Part shown: positions 1 through 8,759 of the stretch, one piece after another
How positions within the stretch are numbered: the stretch's first letter is position 1
How the letters are laid out: each line of letters begins with the position of its first letter
Origin: Pseudogulbenkiania sp. MAI-1
Lineage (GTDB): Bacteria > Pseudomonadota > Gammaproteobacteria > Burkholderiales > Chromobacteriaceae
NCBI RefSeq assembly: GCF_000527175.1
Contig: NZ_AZUR01000001.1
Location: 2,828,501-2,892,500 of the forward strand
Direction: 5' to 3'
Length of the DNA stretch: 64,000 nucleotides
Notes under the pieces: model-generated
Seen by the model: only the letters and a program-made list of their open reading frames with translations
Told to the model about the DNA's origin: nothing
The model's database searches: none
Position numbers and translations under genes: made by a program

Positions 1-8
1 ATGGCTGG

Positions 9-989
9 GTGACGTTCAATGTCATCATGGCCCCAAAGCGCGACCTATCCAAGCCCCTCGAAACCGTCTCTTTCCGCTGCAACCCGTGCCGTCACACCTT
101 CGACGCCGAGCCCTTGCGAGTGGATGAAGAGCCCGAGCTAGAACACCACCCGTTTTCATACGTGGCGGAGTGTCCGCTTTGCGGCGAGGAAGCCGGCCAG
201 GCGCCGTTCCACAAGGCGCTGGTGAAGGCCTGGGCGAATGCTACGGGACCTCGGACGGCGGCCGGCAAGGCGGCTGTCACGAAAAACATCGAGGGGCACC
301 CCACTCCGGAGGAGTCGCTACGCACCCGCTTCAACGCGATGAAGCACGGCATGTCAGCCGAGACCGCGCAGTATTTCCCTTCCCGGCCGGGTAAGTACCC
401 CGCCTGCAGCAGCTGCGACGTCGATCACTCCTACTGCGCCCAGCAGCCGGCCTGCGTCAAACAGACGCAGCTGTTCATGGTCCACCACGCCGCCTTCGAG
501 CAGCGTAACCCCAAGCACCTGACGCCGATCTACTCCTCCATCCAGGCGAGCATCACCGCGATCATCCAGCAGATCCTGCAGACCATCATCGCCGACGGGG
601 TGAAGCTCGAGGCGCCGGCCTGGGCCGTGGACCGCGAGGGCAATGTGGTGATCGGGGAGTACCAGGACATCGCCACCGGCCAGACCAAACGCATCATGGA
701 GGTGAAGGCTCACCCGCTTCTGAAGCCTCTGCAGGAATTCCTGTCCAGGAACAACCTCTCGCTGGCCGACATGGGCATGACGCCGAAGGCGATTGAGCAA
801 GAGGAACAGCAGATGGGCAAGCTGCAGCCGGGCCAGGGGCAGCCTTCCACGTTGACGCTGGAAGACTTCGCCGCCAAACAGGCCGAATCCCTGCAGGCCT
901 TGAAGGTGCTGGCCGAGCGTGCCAACGCCCGCAAGCAGCGCGACCCGGTGCTGATCGAGTACCAGCAGCAGAACGGTGACGGCCAGTGA
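9..989 (+). CDS. putative phage terminase small subunit / terminase-associated zinc protein
   Basis: The protein has 326 residues and its gene lies directly before the large terminase gene, whose GTG start overlaps its TGA. That position is typical of a DNA-recognition small terminase. The N-terminus has two CxxC pairs (CNPC near residue 23, CPLC near 56), and a further Cys cluster lies near residues 131-150, so it probably binds zinc. The C-terminal third is Gln/Glu-rich and helical. The GTG at 9 overlaps a TGA at 10-12, as if an upstream gene ended there; the ATG at 27 is an alternative start. I recognise the role mainly from synteny, and it could be another packaging accessory protein. Confidence 0.5.
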   Translation: MTFNVIMAPKRDLSKPLETVSFRCNPCRHTFDAEPLRVDEEPELEHHPFSYVAECPLCGEEAGQAPFHKALVKAWANATGPRTAAGKAAVTKNIEGHPTPEESLRTRFNAMKHGMSAETAQYFPSRPGKYPACSSCDVDHSYCAQQPACVKQTQLFMVHHAAFEQRNPKHLTPIYSSIQASITAIIQQILQTIIADGVKLEAPAWAVDREGNVVIGEYQDIATGQTKRIMEVKAHPLLKPLQEFLSRNNLSLADMGMTPKAIEQEEQQMGKLQPGQGQPSTLTLEDFAAKQAESLQALKVLAERANARKQRDPVLIEYQQQNGDGQ

Positions 990-2644
990 GCTCCGACCGC
1001 ATCAGCGCCGCGCAGCGTATCAAGATCCAGCACCGGGCCGAGGTGGAGGTGATGCGTTATGCGCGGCCGGACCCGGTGACGGGGATCAAGCCGCATGCTC
1101 TGTGGGCCAAGCACGTGCACAACGTCGACTTGGACGCCATGCAGGTGTTGAAGATGCAGGAGATGGACGACCACGAGAACACGGTCGACTTCTCGTGCCG
1201 GCGGACGGGCAAGACGGCCGTCAAAGAGATGTACGCCCTGGAATTCCTGGCTACCACGCCGTTCCAGGAAGAAGGCATCGTGGCGCCGCGGTTGCAGCAG
1301 AGCCAGACCAACATCACCTATCACCTCGATGCCATCCGGCGCTCCGATATCCTGACCGGCTGGATCGCCTACAAGAGCGGCCGACGCCAGATCGCGGACC
1401 TGAAGTACCAGTTCGCCAACGGCAGCAAGGCCAGTTGCTACGGGATCATGTCGCAGATCGACGGTGACGGCATTTCGTTCGCCTCCCTCGAGGAGACCGA
1501 CGACATGCCGGCCGATCGCCTGTTCTCCCGGTTCCTGCCGATGCTGGGCTCGGCGCGGCGCCTGGGCGTCGACCAGGGCGTGAGCTTCAAGCCACAGATC
1601 CGCATCACCGGGGTGCACAAAGGGGCGGACGTGCTGTCGCACCTGATCGAAACCGGGGGCTATCACATCCTGCCGCCGGTCGACGTGTACCTGGGGATCG
1701 AGCTCGGCATCCTGAACGAGGCCTTCGTGCTAGAGATGCAGAGCCAGCTGCCGGAGGCGGAATACATCCGGCAGTTCTTGTGTGTCAACGCCGCGGCTCA
1801 GAACTGGATCTGGGAGAAGCATATCCGCCGGGCCATGGCGGTGGGGCTCTCGGCCGGGCTGCAGCCGGCCGGGCCGTTGCCCGGGGCGCGGTACCGCAAG
1901 CGCGGGCTGCTGTCGTTTGGGTATGACCATTCCGGCCACGGCGAGAGCGCCCACGCCTCTTGTTCCGCGCTGGTGGTGTGCGAGCAGGTCGGCAACTTCG
2001 TCACCTTCCCCTTCGTGAAGACTTGGCCGGCCGGCACCGATGACGCGGTGGTCGAGCGGGACCTGCTGGGGCTGTGGGAGTACTTCCGGCCCGACTACGC
2101 CATGGGCGACGCCTACGGCCTGGGCATGCTGACCAGCCTGAACGACAAGCTGTTTGCCCAGGGGCTGACCGAGGTCGATCGCCGCGCGATCGGGGACGGC
2201 CAGTCCACCGCCAGTACCTGGCAGCACTGGGCCTTCGCGCCGATTCGCTTCGAGGGCATGACCAAGCACAGCATGGCATCGGCCCTGCGCGCCGCCTTCC
2301 ACAACGGCCAGGCGGCGATTCCTTATGTCGACGACGGCAGCGACGCGCTGCGCGCCAAGAACCGGGCGAACACACACTGGGGCCCATCGTCACTCGACCA
2401 GGTGCAGCCGGATGCCAGCGACTGGAGCAAGTTCATCCGCCAGTTGGGCAACCTGAAGGCGAAGCCGGTACAGGGTGCCAGCTATAACAGCTACAAGATG
2501 GCGAACCCGAAGTTCGGCGACGACTTGTTCGACGCGGCCAGCGCCGGCGTGTGGGCGCTGATCACCCGCGGCGTGCAGAGCTACGTCCCGACCGTCATCG
2601 GCAGCCGGGCGGTCTCGCCCGAGCAGCTTCTTGGAATGCACTGA
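986..2644 (+). CDS. phage terminase large subunit (packaging ATPase-nuclease)
   Basis: This 552-residue protein is the DNA-packaging motor that pumps and cuts concatemeric DNA at the portal. A Walker A-like loop CRRTGKT lies at residues 71-77. An acidic Walker B-like stretch SLEETDD is near 167-173. The C-terminal half opens an RNase H-like nuclease domain at FGYDHSGHG (about 311-319), with a second acidic motif in YAMGDAYG near 372-379. The length is normal for large terminases. The gene starts with GTG inside the GTGA overlap with the previous gene, and its stop overlaps the next ATG (TGATG), so the three genes are translationally coupled. Confidence 0.85.
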   Translation: MSSDRISAAQRIKIQHRAEVEVMRYARPDPVTGIKPHALWAKHVHNVDLDAMQVLKMQEMDDHENTVDFSCRRTGKTAVKEMYALEFLATTPFQEEGIVAPRLQQSQTNITYHLDAIRRSDILTGWIAYKSGRRQIADLKYQFANGSKASCYGIMSQIDGDGISFASLEETDDMPADRLFSRFLPMLGSARRLGVDQGVSFKPQIRITGVHKGADVLSHLIETGGYHILPPVDVYLGIELGILNEAFVLEMQSQLPEAEYIRQFLCVNAAAQNWIWEKHIRRAMAVGLSAGLQPAGPLPGARYRKRGLLSFGYDHSGHGESAHASCSALVVCEQVGNFVTFPFVKTWPAGTDDAVVERDLLGLWEYFRPDYAMGDAYGLGMLTSLNDKLFAQGLTEVDRRAIGDGQSTASTWQHWAFAPIRFEGMTKHSMASALRAAFHNGQAAIPYVDDGSDALRAKNRANTHWGPSSLDQVQPDASDWSKFIRQLGNLKAKPVQGASYNSYKMANPKFGDDLFDAASAGVWALITRGVQSYVPTVIGSRAVSPEQLLGMH

Positions 2645-2880
2645 TGAGCTACGGCAAATACAAACACGTTCACCCCTCCGCCCGCCCTGTGCTGAGGCCG
2701 GCGCCGCCGCTGACGCCGGCGCAGCGCGAACGCGCGGCCCGTATGCGCGCCGAGTGGCGCGAACACTTCAACGGCGACGACAGTTTTATCCGCGAGCTCG
2801 TGGATGCCGGCCTGATTCACGGCTGGCGTGACGTTATTTCCGTGACCCCAATCGAGGACCAGAACCATGGGGATGATTGA
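2644..2880 (+). CDS. small hypothetical protein between terminase and portal
   Basis: A 78-residue polar protein begins with MSYGKYKHVH. It has a Pro-rich N-terminus and a helical middle part rich in Arg and Glu. Its ATG overlaps the terminase stop, and its end overlaps the portal start by 14 nt, so it is clearly part of the head operon. I do not recognise the family. Small proteins here in related phages may be head-assembly or packaging accessories, but nothing in the sequence shows this. Confidence 0.65.
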   Translation: MSYGKYKHVHPSARPVLRPAPPLTPAQRERAARMRAEWREHFNGDDSFIRELVDAGLIHGWRDVISVTPIEDQNHGDD

Positions 2881-4255
2881 TAGCCTGCTGGCCCGCGTGG
2901 GACTTCAGCGAGCGGTGGCGGCTCCAGCCGCCTCTGACGTACCGGTGGCGACCTCGCCGGCCAACCAGCAGAACGCCGGCACCACCGAGGCGGGCCGACG
3001 GCCGACGCAAGAAAACCAGATGAAGGCCGTCTATCGGCAGCTGCAGGTGGACTACGACTTGCGGTCCACCATCCTGGACATCCGCACGATGGACCGCCAG
3101 GACGGCCGCGTGAAGCGGATCCACAACCGGGTGGCGCGCGACGTCACCCGCGGCGGGCTGGTGCTGCTGCAGAACGACCCGGACCCGCGTATCCGGCGAG
3201 AGTGGGAGGCCTTTGTCCGCCGCCTGCAGCTGAACCGGCCGGAGAAACTGAAAAGCGACGCGCGCGGGCTGCTGATGGAGGGCAATCTGCCGATACAGTG
3301 GGTGTTGGACGGTGCCGGCAACGTGGTGTCCGCCGTGCGGATGCCGGCGGAGACGATCCGGCCGAACGTGGGGATCGATGGCCGCTTCAAGGACGTGCGC
3401 GCCGCCTACACCCAGATGGATCTGCTCAACGGCACCGAGCTGGCCAGCTTCCCGATGTGGCAGCTGACCGTCGCCCGGATGGATCCCGACAACTTCGACG
3501 ACATGTCCGCCCTGGGGCGGCCCTTCATCGATGCCAGCCGCGAGATCTGGCGCAAGCTGCGCATGACCGACACCGACCTGGTGATCCGCCGCAAACACAG
3601 GGCGCCGCTGCGGCTGTCGCACGTGCTCGAGGGGGCGACCGAGCCGGAGCTGCAGGCGTACCAGGACAGGGTGGAGGCGAACAAGGACCTGATCACCACC
3701 GACTTCTACCTGAACAAAAAAGGCGGCGTCACCGCCATGCAGGGCGATGCCACGCTCGGCGATATCGGCGACGTGGTCTACCTGCTCGACAGCTTCTTCG
3801 CTGGCACCCCGCTGCCCAAGGGCCTGATGGGCTACACCGACGGGCTGGCCCGGGACATCCTCGAGGACCTGAAGCGGGACTATTACGACGAGGTGGACCA
3901 GCTGCAGGACATTATGGCGTGGGTGTACGACTTCGGATTCCGCCTGCAGCTGCTGCTGCGGGGGCTCAACCCGGACGCGATCCCGTTCACCATCACCTTC
4001 GCCGAGCGCCGCACTGAGACCTTGAGCCAGACCGTCGACCGCAGCCTCAAGCTGAAGGCGCTGGGGCTGCCCCAGTCGATGATCTGGGAGACCATCGGCT
4101 ACAACGCCGCCGAGGTCGAGGCGAGGCGCCAGAGCGATGCCAAGCACTACGACCCCTACCCCGAGCCGGACAAGGCCGGCGCACCGACGGTGAAGGTCAC
4201 ACCCGGCAACGGCCGCAAGGGGGAATCAGCGACGGATATTAGCCATGCCCACTAA
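2867..4255 (+). CDS. phage portal protein
   Basis: This 462-residue protein forms the dodecameric ring at the DNA-entry vertex. Support comes from its size, its place between the large terminase and a Mu F-like head protein, and portal-like features: a repeated helical core and the segment LLDSFFAGTPLPKGLMGY near residues 305-325, followed by a long helix that fits the portal stem and clip. A DUF935-like Mu gp29 relation is possible but not clear by eye. The Ala/Pro-rich N-terminus (about 15-50) is probably disordered. The 3' end overlaps the next gene by 11 nt. Confidence 0.75.
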   Translation: MGMIDSLLARVGLQRAVAAPAASDVPVATSPANQQNAGTTEAGRRPTQENQMKAVYRQLQVDYDLRSTILDIRTMDRQDGRVKRIHNRVARDVTRGGLVLLQNDPDPRIRREWEAFVRRLQLNRPEKLKSDARGLLMEGNLPIQWVLDGAGNVVSAVRMPAETIRPNVGIDGRFKDVRAAYTQMDLLNGTELASFPMWQLTVARMDPDNFDDMSALGRPFIDASREIWRKLRMTDTDLVIRRKHRAPLRLSHVLEGATEPELQAYQDRVEANKDLITTDFYLNKKGGVTAMQGDATLGDIGDVVYLLDSFFAGTPLPKGLMGYTDGLARDILEDLKRDYYDEVDQLQDIMAWVYDFGFRLQLLLRGLNPDAIPFTITFAERRTETLSQTVDRSLKLKALGLPQSMIWETIGYNAAEVEARRQSDAKHYDPYPEPDKAGAPTVKVTPGNGRKGESATDISHAH

Positions 4256-5141
4256 CGCCGAGCGCGCGGCCAAGATCCGCGAGGCGACGCTGCAGGCGGT
4301 ACGCGAGCGCAACCAACTGGGCGACCAGGCGATCCAGCAGCTGGTGACGATCTACGACGATGCCGGCGAAGCGATCGCCGAGCACATCGAGCGCGCCAGC
4401 AACAGCGACGACAGGGTGACGCTGGATCACCTGCAGCAGGTGCTGAGCGAGGTCCGCAAGCAGCTGAAGGAGCTGGAGGAGAAGCGCGACGGGATGCTGT
4501 ACCGCCACCTGGATAAGGCCGCCGCGCTGGGGGTCGGCGCCTTCGCTGGCGAGCTGCCTTCTTCCACGCTGTTTGCGGTGAATCACCAGGCGGTGTCGTT
4601 TGTGCGCGGGCTGGTCGCCGCCGACGGCCTGCAGCTGTCGGACCGGCTGTGGCGGATGAACCGCGGCGTGGTGGAAACGCTGTCCGATCACATCCAGTAC
4701 GCGGTGATCAACGGCGAGAGCGCGCACCAAGCGATGCTGCGCAGCATGGGACGTGGCGGGGGCGTGCCCGACGATATCGCCCGGGCCTACAACGGCGCCA
4801 AGGCCGGGGTGCTGGGGCGGCGGGTGCGCGCCCTGATGACGGGCGAGGCCGACCCGGTCAACGGCAAGGGCGTGGTGTACCAGGCGGAACGGCTGTTCAG
4901 GACGGAGATCAACCGCGCCCACGGCGAAGCCTACATGGCCGGGGCGTTCGAGACGGAGGGGGTGGTCGGGGTGCGGTTCATGCTGTCGCCGAACCATCGG
5001 GTGCGGGATATCTGCGACGAGCACGCCACGCGGGATCTGTACGGGCTGGGGCCTGGTGTGTACCCGGATCGCGCCAGCTGCCCGTGGCCGGCGCATCCGA
5101 ATACGCTATCTTTCGTCGAGGTGGTGTTCGAGGGGGAGTGA
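4245..5141 (+). CDS. Mu F-like phage head morphogenesis protein
   Basis: The 298-residue protein resembles the Mu gpF minor head (MuF) family. The N-terminal two thirds are helical and charged. The C-terminus has the family signature: RTEINRAHGEAYMAG, then VRDICDEHA, then CPWPAHPNTLSFVEVV near the end. MuF proteins sit at the portal and are packaged in the capsid. Length is normal and there is no appended toxin domain. It overlaps the portal gene and is the last gene of the first head block. A low-GC moron follows it directly. Confidence 0.8.
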   Translation: MPTNAERAAKIREATLQAVRERNQLGDQAIQQLVTIYDDAGEAIAEHIERASNSDDRVTLDHLQQVLSEVRKQLKELEEKRDGMLYRHLDKAAALGVGAFAGELPSSTLFAVNHQAVSFVRGLVAADGLQLSDRLWRMNRGVVETLSDHIQYAVINGESAHQAMLRSMGRGGGVPDDIARAYNGAKAGVLGRRVRALMTGEADPVNGKGVVYQAERLFRTEINRAHGEAYMAGAFETEGVVGVRFMLSPNHRVRDICDEHATRDLYGLGPGVYPDRASCPWPAHPNTLSFVEVVFEGE

Positions 5142-5220
5142 CAGAAAAGGACTTTTTGACAGCCCATAATAGACGGACCACAGTTAACCGGCTTTGAGTA
5201 CCTTGTTAGGACTAGAACAT

Positions 5221-5478
5221 ATGGAAATAACCCTGCAGGAATCCAACCGGGAACCATGGGGTGCCAGCGGCTCACCGAATCCAGTATTGGAGCTTCCTGC
5301 TCCATGCTTTATTCCAATGCATGTGGGACTCACTCTTGACCGAAAACAGATGGTGCTGCTCGACTCAGTCGATTACTACCAGATTTCAGAACTCAACAAG
5401 GCGGAAGCGCTCGAACTGGCGAATTACTTTCGATCTCTGGCTGAGGCGATGGTTGAAGATAACAACGTCCCCGGCTGA
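5221..5478 (+). CDS. small moron-like hypothetical protein
   Basis: An 85-residue protein starts at ATG 5221 with an AGGA about 12 nt upstream; an in-frame TTG at 5194 would add nine residues. It has no recognisable domain. Its codons are more AT-rich than the flanking head genes, it has its own terminator just downstream, and it separates the MuF gene from the capsid gene, which are normally adjacent. A TTGACA hexamer at 5156-5161 could be part of a private promoter, but I see no good matching -10. These features fit a lysogen-expressed moron. The function is unknown. Confidence 0.6.
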   Translation: MEITLQESNREPWGASGSPNPVLELPAPCFIPMHVGLTLDRKQMVLLDSVDYYQISELNKAEALELANYFRSLAEAMVEDNNVPG

Positions 5479-5502
5479 CACCCGAAACGTCGTCCACAGT
5501 TT

Positions 5503-5522
5503 CTGTGGATAACCCCGCTATC
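5503..5522. repeat. dyad with a consensus DnaA-box sequence
   Basis: TCCACAG-TTT-CTGTGGA is a 7-bp perfect inverted repeat at 5503-5519. Its right arm runs into TGTGGATAA (5514-5522), the reverse complement of the DnaA box TTATCCACA. It lies between the moron stop and its terminator. The arm sequence resembles the WTCCACRG iterons at 37255-37615. Confidence 0.5.
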
Positions 5523-5544
5523 ACGCGAACATAATCCAGCCCCA

Positions 5545-5567
5545 AAGCGCCGCACACTGCGGCGCTT
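5545..5567 (+). terminator. intrinsic terminator after the moron
   Basis: A perfect 10-bp stem (AAGCGCCGCA / TGCGGCGCTT) with loop CAC is followed by TATTTATT. It would end transcription of the moron and also of read-through from the first head block. Confidence 0.85.
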
Positions 5568-5582
5568 ATTTATTGGGCATCG

Positions 5583-5610
5583 CCCCAATTCCCCCCCTTA
5601 TTCCGCACCT
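5583..5610 (+). promoter_or_regulatory. copy 1 of a repeated promoter-like element before the capsid gene
   Basis: The element reads CCCCAATT, six C, then TTATTCCGCACCTC. A near-identical copy lies at 15287-15315 before the tail chaperone gene. Both copies sit just after a moron terminator and 60-85 nt before a late gene. A possible -10 (TAATCT) follows at about 5620. An activator-dependent late promoter is the simplest reading, but this is inferred. Confidence 0.5.
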
Positions 5611-5692
5611 CCCTCACGCCTAATCTGCTACCAGCCGGGCAACCGGCTCCCGGCGGACCTCCCAGCCGCCGGGGTTTTCTGGCAGATAGGCG

Positions 5693-8251
5693 ATGCAGAA
5701 ACCCCGACACATCCGACTTTCCGACGGCTCCGCACACCGGCACATCCGGGTGCTGGCCGGTGAGGCCCTACTTCCCGACGATGGCACCCGGCAGAGCTGG
5801 GTCACGATAACGCGCACCGGCTCGTTCACCGATCCGCGCTACGGACGGTTCGAGATCACCCGCGACATGCTGCTGGGCATGATCAAGAACTTCGATGCCC
5901 GCACGCTGGGCGTGGACGTCTTTCTGGACGTCGCCCACGAGCCGGACAAGGGCGCCGCGGCCACGGTCAAGAAGCTGGCCATCGAGGGCAACAAGCTGCG
6001 CGCGCTGGTGGAGTGGACCGACTACGGCGTCGAGGCCGTGCAGAAGCGCGGCTTCAAGTATCTCTCCGCCGACTACCACGAGAATTTCAGAGACAACGAG
6101 CAGGGCAACCTCCACGGCCCGCTGCTCCAAGGTGCCGGCCTGACCACCCGTCCGGTCATCAAGCACCTCGACCCCGTTCAGCTGTCGTGCGACGCCGGCG
6201 GCGACACCACTGTAGTCATTCACCCCGAACTTGCACGAATCCTTCTCTCCGAGGCGAAAGAAACCATGAATAAAGTGCTGAAAGCGCTGCTGGACAAACT
6301 GGCGGCCAAGAATCTGTCCCAAGTAGCCCTGGACACCGTGAAGCAACTGGGCGAGACCCAGCTGAAAGACGTTGCCGACGAGGCCGAAGCCCAGCGCATT
6401 TGCGGGCTGCTGGAACAGGCCGCCGTGCAGCTGTCCGAGCAGCTGGCCAATCTGCCGGCCGGCCATGCGGCCCCGGTGATCCAGCTGTCTGTCGGTTCCT
6501 CGCTGAGCCAGGACGCCATCAACGCCGCCGTGACCAAGGTGCTGGCCGATCAAGCCACCAGCGCGCGTCAGCTGGCCGAGACCACCGACGCCCGCCGCAA
6601 GCTGCTGTCCGATACCATCGGCGCCGCCGAAGGCCTGGACGAAGGCCTGAAAAAGGAACTGTCCGAGGGCGTGAACAGCGTCATCACCGCTGACTGGTCC
6701 GAAGACCAGGTGCGCGCACTGGCACAGAGCCAGATCAACGTCGGCAATCAGATCGTGGCCGCGCGTCAGCTGTCGGTGATCGGTTACAACCCGGCCGGCA
6801 CCCCGCACATCGTCGTGCCGAATGAGGGCACCAAGAAGCTGTCCGAGCTGTACCGCGAGCACCTGAGCCGCACCTCCACGGCCGGTGAATTACACCTGGA
6901 CCCCAAAACCCCGCTGCACCCGTTCTGCGCCCTGGTGCTGTCCGAGTTCGATCGCATCCATGGTTACCAACTGGACGCCGAGCTGAAGGTGCTGGCGCAG
7001 GGCGCCACCGACATGGGCAGCACCAGCCTGCCGGTGGGCGTGCAGCGCGAAGTGATCCGCGAGGCCCTATCCGACCTCAACGTGCTGGCCCTGGTGCAGA
7101 CGCTGACCGACTTCGGCGCTCAGGCCACCACCCAGATCCCGTATGAGGTGCGCGATACCAGCCAGGTGATGAACGACGGCATCGTCTACGAGGGGCAGCC
7201 GATTCCGTTCGCCGGCGTGACCCAGGCGATGGACCTGGCTTACATCACGCCGATGAAGCTGGCGCTGTCGATCACCAACGAGGTGATGCACTTCACCCGT
7301 GCCTCGGCGATCAACTGGGATGCCCTGGCGCGCAACATCGAGAGCAACGCCCGCGTACTGCGCGAGCTGGTGCACCGCCGTATCTGCAACGAACTGCAGC
7401 GCGCGGCCGACAGCTATCTGGCCTTGCCGGTGGCGAACGAGTCGTTCACCGCCCAGCTGACCGGCGCCAAGCACACCATCAAGACCACCGGTTTCCCGAT
7501 CGTTCGTCCGTTCCAGGCGCGCGACCTGCAGGGCAATGCCGTGGGCACGGCCGAGAACCCGATCACCGTCACGCTCAACAGCACGGTGATCAGCCAATGG
7601 GACGGCAGCGGCAAGCAGCCCGCCGGCACTTACTGGCGCGTGCTGTCGTACAACCTGGGCACGATCCAGTTCGTCACCCAGGCGGGCGAGCCGGTCACTC
7701 CGGCCAACGCCGGCACCAACACCATCAGCTATGGCATGGCCACCAACGTGGTGAAGTTTGATCTGGACATCCAGGGAGGCGTCACCAACGAAGTCTGGTT
7801 GAACGGCCTGGTGCAGAAGATCGGCAGCCGCAAGGCGATGATGAGCAGCCAGCGCTACGTGAAGCCGAACTTCATGCTGATGTCGGAATCGCTGAACGAC
7901 ACCATCACCAATGCCGAGCAGTTCGTCGCCCAAGGCAAGCGCGATGGCAGCGACACCGACAGTCAGGGCGATCTGGCCTCGATCAAGGGCGTCCCGAGCT
8001 TTGGGACCAACGCCCCGGGCGTGGATTTGGGCGACGAACGCATCCTGATGGGCCAGCGTAGCGTCGGCGCGTATACCGTGGCCAAGCCGTTTATCACCGG
8101 CGAGCCGATCGAGCTGACCAACAACGGCCAGCCCATCGGCAAGAAGGTGGCCTATGGCGAGGAGTACAACGCCATCACCGTGCCGAAGCCGGTGCGCAAC
8201 CGCTTCACCAGTGTGGTGGCGTACAGCGCCACCGCCCGCGCCGCCATCTAA
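5693..8251 (+). CDS. fused prohead protease - scaffold - major capsid protein
   Basis: This single 852-residue gene joins functions that are separate in Mu (gpI protease/scaffold and gpT capsid). Residues 1-165 match the Mu I-type protease start (RTGSFTDPRYGRFEIT, FLDVAHEPDKGAAA, SADYHENF). Residues about 190-360 are helical and Ala/Gln/Glu-rich like a scaffold. Residues about 370-852 are a capsid-type domain ending in PKPVRNRFTSVVAY. An in-frame ATG at 6266 (MNKVLK, residue 192), with GAGG 11 nt upstream, could start a scaffold-capsid product without the protease. No frameshift or stop separates the parts. Confidence 0.75.
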   Translation: MQKPRHIRLSDGSAHRHIRVLAGEALLPDDGTRQSWVTITRTGSFTDPRYGRFEITRDMLLGMIKNFDARTLGVDVFLDVAHEPDKGAAATVKKLAIEGNKLRALVEWTDYGVEAVQKRGFKYLSADYHENFRDNEQGNLHGPLLQGAGLTTRPVIKHLDPVQLSCDAGGDTTVVIHPELARILLSEAKETMNKVLKALLDKLAAKNLSQVALDTVKQLGETQLKDVADEAEAQRICGLLEQAAVQLSEQLANLPAGHAAPVIQLSVGSSLSQDAINAAVTKVLADQATSARQLAETTDARRKLLSDTIGAAEGLDEGLKKELSEGVNSVITADWSEDQVRALAQSQINVGNQIVAARQLSVIGYNPAGTPHIVVPNEGTKKLSELYREHLSRTSTAGELHLDPKTPLHPFCALVLSEFDRIHGYQLDAELKVLAQGATDMGSTSLPVGVQREVIREALSDLNVLALVQTLTDFGAQATTQIPYEVRDTSQVMNDGIVYEGQPIPFAGVTQAMDLAYITPMKLALSITNEVMHFTRASAINWDALARNIESNARVLRELVHRRICNELQRAADSYLALPVANESFTAQLTGAKHTIKTTGFPIVRPFQARDLQGNAVGTAENPITVTLNSTVISQWDGSGKQPAGTYWRVLSYNLGTIQFVTQAGEPVTPANAGTNTISYGMATNVVKFDLDIQGGVTNEVWLNGLVQKIGSRKAMMSSQRYVKPNFMLMSESLNDTITNAEQFVAQGKRDGSDTDSQGDLASIKGVPSFGTNAPGVDLGDERILMGQRSVGAYTVAKPFITGEPIELTNNGQPIGKKVAYGEEYNAITVPKPVRNRFTSVVAYSATARAAI

Positions 8252-8253
8252 CC

Positions 8254-8279
8254 CCGTCAGCGCCCTGGCTGCCTGACGG
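8254..8279 (+). terminator. weak hairpin after the capsid gene
   Basis: CCGTCAG and CTGACGG form a 7-bp stem around a 12-nt loop directly after the capsid stop. There is no T-run, so it may be an attenuator or mRNA-stability hairpin that reduces expression of the following head genes. Confidence 0.3.
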
Positions 8280-8300
8280 CGGCCGGGGCGGGAGCCTCAC

Positions 8301-8759
8301 ATGGAAAAAATCCCCTACCTCAACCCCCACAAGCACACCGAATTCATCGGCGGGGTGATGGTTCCGCCGGGCGAAGCCCGCGAGATCGACCCGACCCACC
8401 ACCCGAAATACCGGGCGGCCGAGGCCGAGTCGGTGCAGGCCGAGCCGACGCACATCGTCGACGTGCTGCTGGCAGGCACCTCGGCCGCCATTCTGTCCGC
8501 GCTGCCTTCGCTGGCGATCGAGGACGTGGAGCTGCTGGGCGAGCTGGAGCAGGATCGTGCGGCACGCAAGGAAGTGCTGGCCGCCGTGGCTGAGCGTCTG
8601 CTCGAGCACGCTGCCGCCGAGCACGACACCACGCTGCAGGGTGGCACGGGCGAGGCTGGCGGTGAGCAGCTGGGCGACAAACAGGGCGGCGAAGGTGGAG
8701 AGGCGCCCGGCGGCGAGGCCGCTGAAACCGCTACCCCGGCTAAGGCCGCCAAGAAATGA
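8301..8759 (+). CDS. hypothetical head protein with acidic Gly/Glu/Ala tail
   Basis: A 152-residue protein starts with MEKIPYLNPH. The N-terminal 55 residues contain the segment GGVMVPPGEAREID, which looks like a small beta-sheet module seen in phage head proteins next to capsid genes. The remainder is a helix followed by a low-complexity Gly/Glu/Ala/Lys tail (about 115-152). It lies after the capsid gene and shares an ATGA with the next gene, so it is probably a head-completion or decoration factor. I cannot name the family. Confidence 0.6.
   Translation: MEKIPYLNPHKHTEFIGGVMVPPGEAREIDPTHHPKYRAAEAESVQAEPTHIVDVLLAGTSAAILSALPSLAIEDVELLGELEQDRAARKEVLAAVAERLLEHAAAEHDTTLQGGTGEAGGEQLGDKQGGEGGEAPGGEAAETATPAKAAKK

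Noticed and set aside
2834..4147. Long open frame on the minus strand opposite the portal gene
   Set aside because: It is a high-GC shadow in the opposite strand with His/Gln/Gly/Val-rich content, without ribosome site or domain, and the plus-strand portal gene explains the region.
5142..5220. Private sigma-70 promoter for the 5221 moron
   Set aside because: TTGACA at 5156-5161 has no acceptable -10 at 16-18 nt; CATAAT at 5165-5170 has no -35. Not listed as a promoter.
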